A stretch of DNA of 6,145 nt, taken from the NCBI GenBank assembly GCA_937914675.1, contig CALDOC010000526.1:1-6145 (forward strand), written 5' to 3'. Both the position numbers and the translations under genes were made by a program. The notes under the pieces were generated by a model, which saw only the letters and a program-made list of their open reading frames with translations, was not told where the DNA came from and ran no database searches. The stretch is from an uncultured Sulfurimonas sp. GTDB lineage: Bacteria; Campylobacterota; Campylobacteria; Campylobacterales; Sulfurimonadaceae. Below, piece after piece: positions 5,236 to 6,145 of the stretch. Position 1 is the stretch's first letter, and each line of letters opens with the position of its first letter.

Positions 5236-5753
5236 TATTTACTCCTTTTATAAGAGAAAAATTCACTTTTAAACGACTTCTCTTTCTTTTTTTTGGCAAA
5301 GTAAGTGACAACAAGATCATCTTCTTTGACTTCAAGCATTACGCACTCCGAGACGGGTTTGTCTCTAGCGCAACTCTCTCCAGGGTTTAAAAAAAGGGTT
5401 CCGTCGATGAACTCAGATTTAAAGTTATGCGTGTGCCCAAAGATGACAATCTCCGTGTCGGGAGTCATATAGCGGGGGAGATGCATGAGTTTGAATGTTG
5501 TCTGCGCAATTTTAAAATAGTGCGGTTCTTGCACCAAATTGTAGTCGTTTTGATGAGTCATTAGGTGGTTATCGTTGTTTCCATAAACCACAACGTATCT
5601 TTTGCCACAATTTTTCAAAAGTTCAAGCGTTTCAAGTTCGCAAATATCGCCCGCATGGACGATAAATTCCGCTCCTTCGTCTAAAAGCAAAGTTAAAGCT
5701 TGGTTAGCTTTTTTTACTTTTTTATGAGTGTCCGAGAGTATTCCTATCTTCAT
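5235..5753 (-). CDS. Metallophosphoesterase, YfcE/MJ0936 phosphodiesterase family
   Basis: This 172-residue calcineurin-like phosphoesterase has the usual metal-site motifs: SDTH at 7-10 (Asp8, His10), HAGD at 33-36 (Asp36), YGNND at 57-61 (Asn59 and Asp61), and FGHTH at 105-109 (His107, His109). His91 in LMHLPRYM stands where relatives often have HGH. The C-terminal LFLNPGES (120-127) is also typical of the family. Such enzymes hydrolyse phosphodiesters with two metal ions; the natural substrate is usually unknown and cannot be inferred here. The length matches the single-domain family. The end is Lys-rich (YFAKKKKEKSFKSEF and on), perhaps for nucleic-acid contact or merely a linker. It is probably cytoplasmic. 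It starts 3 nt after the topA stop with only a weak Shine-Dalgarno, so it likely depends on topA translation, and it overlaps bioB by 1 nt. Confidence 0.9.
   Translation of the reverse strand: MKIGILSDTHKKVKKANQALTLLLDEGAEFIVHAGDICELETLELLKNCGKRYVVVYGNNDNHLMTHQNDYNLVQEPHYFKIAQTTFKLMHLPRYMTPDTEIVIFGHTHNFKSEFIDGTLFLNPGESCARDKPVSECVMLEVKEDDLVVTYFAKKKKEKSFKSEFFSYKRSK
5241..5249 (-). promoter_or_regulatory. Strong ribosome binding site of bioB, inside the phosphoesterase gene
   Basis: AAAAGGAGT on the minus strand lies in the last codons of the phosphoesterase gene, with the AGGAG core ending 6 nt before the bioB ATG. It is the best Shine-Dalgarno in the window and suggests efficient initiation on bioB even though the junction is a TAATG overlap. 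Confidence 0.75.
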
Positions 5754-5756
5754 CGT

Positions 5757-6145
5757 TTACTTTTTCGCTTGAGCGACTTGCGTCTCTTCCTCTCTAGGAG
5801 TCCGAGCTTTACATTTGACGCACTCGTAAACTTCTTTGTTTCTATAAGTGCGCGGAGCTAAAACTCCTGTGCAACCCTTCTCTTTGCATTTTATGGTCGT
5901 TGGCTCAAACTTTGAGATAAATTTACATTCTGGGTAGTTGTTGCATCCCCAAAATGGACCCCGACGAGAGTTTTTGAGGCTGATGGTTCCGCCACAATCG
6001 GGACATGGCGTTTCACTATTTTTCTCTTGTACGTTTATGCTCTTTGTGCTTTTGCAGTCTGGATAGTTGCTACACGCCAAAAATTGACCGTTGCGACCAT
6101 TTTTAATCACCATGTCGCTTCCACATTTGTCGCATTTTTCTTCGC
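5757..6145 (-). CDS. topA: DNA topoisomerase I, C-terminal zinc-finger region (5' part outside window)
   Basis: The frame is open to the right edge, so only the last 128 residues are seen; the ATG at 6113 is internal. The fragment holds three successive C4 zinc-finger repeats of the bacterial topoisomerase I tail. Counting from the first visible residue, the cysteine sets are 4/7/24/30, 47/50/67/73 and 86/91/108/111. The first two repeats carry the usual pattern CxxCG, then K-N/S-x-R/N-G-x-F-x-x-C-x-NYPxC; the third is more divergent (CKEKGCTGVL, then YECVKC). In the full enzyme these fingers bind single-stranded DNA behind the toroidal type IA core, which relaxes negative supercoils. The protein ends with a short charged tail. 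Zinc-finger repeats of this kind occur in a few other proteins, but three in tandem at a C-terminus next to bioB strongly favour topA. It is the first visible gene of the cluster running to 2871. Confidence 0.9.
   Translation of the reverse strand, partial: EEKCDKCGSDMVIKNGRNGQFLACSNYPDCKSTKSINVQEKNSETPCPDCGGTISLKNSRRGPFWGCNNYPECKFISKFEPTTIKCKEKGCTGVLAPRTYRNKEVYECVKCKARTPREEETQVAQAKK

Noticed and set aside
5208..5390. Plus-strand open frame across the bioB/phosphoesterase junction
   Set aside because: It is short and antisense to two conserved proteins, with a composition that follows their Lys-rich codons.

Overview
The window looks like ordinary chromosome from a member of the Campylobacterota, most likely close to Sulfurimonas or its free-living relatives. 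This rests on three things: the AT-rich, tightly packed genes; a short (280-residue) BioB that starts almost at its radical-SAM cysteines, as in Helicobacter and Campylobacter; and a topA/bioB neighbourhood, which I recall from Campylobacter jejuni. The genus is inference. I see no mobile element, CRISPR array, tRNA or rRNA.

Layout. Positions 1-1203 hold two minus-strand genes: a PAS protein with a degenerate GGDEF-like start, cut off by the left edge, and a small SAM-dependent methyltransferase. A 127-bp AT-rich divergent promoter region (1204-1330) carries two short perfect inverted repeats. Positions 1331-2881 run on the plus strand: msrA (methionine sulfoxide reductase A), then an FAD/NAD(P)-dependent oxidoreductase of the YpdA-like or thioredoxin-reductase-like type without a CxxC pair. 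Positions 2871-6145 are a compact minus-strand cluster read from right to left: the C-terminal zinc-finger end of topA (start outside the window), a YfcE/MJ0936-type metallophosphoesterase, bioB, a CPA2-type cation:proton antiporter and a short AMMECR1-like protein. Gaps inside this cluster are 3 and 11 nt, or 1-nt TAATG overlaps, so it is almost certainly co-transcribed. Its last gene overlaps the tail of the oxidoreductase gene by 11 bp.

How the genes fit together. msrA and the flavoprotein form a plausible redox/repair pair, although no reductant link is visible. The topA cluster mixes DNA topology, biotin synthesis, ion exchange and a protein of unknown function, which is more like a conserved housekeeping string than a single pathway. 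I found no clear new multi-gene system. The points most worth a second look are: a BioB with Ile where a cysteine ligand of the sulfur-donating Fe-S cluster is expected; an antiporter with Gly-Glu where the family usually has an Asp-containing pair; a truncated AMMECR1-like protein with an altered LRGC motif, translationally coupled to that antiporter; and an inverted repeat enclosing the msrA ribosome binding site.
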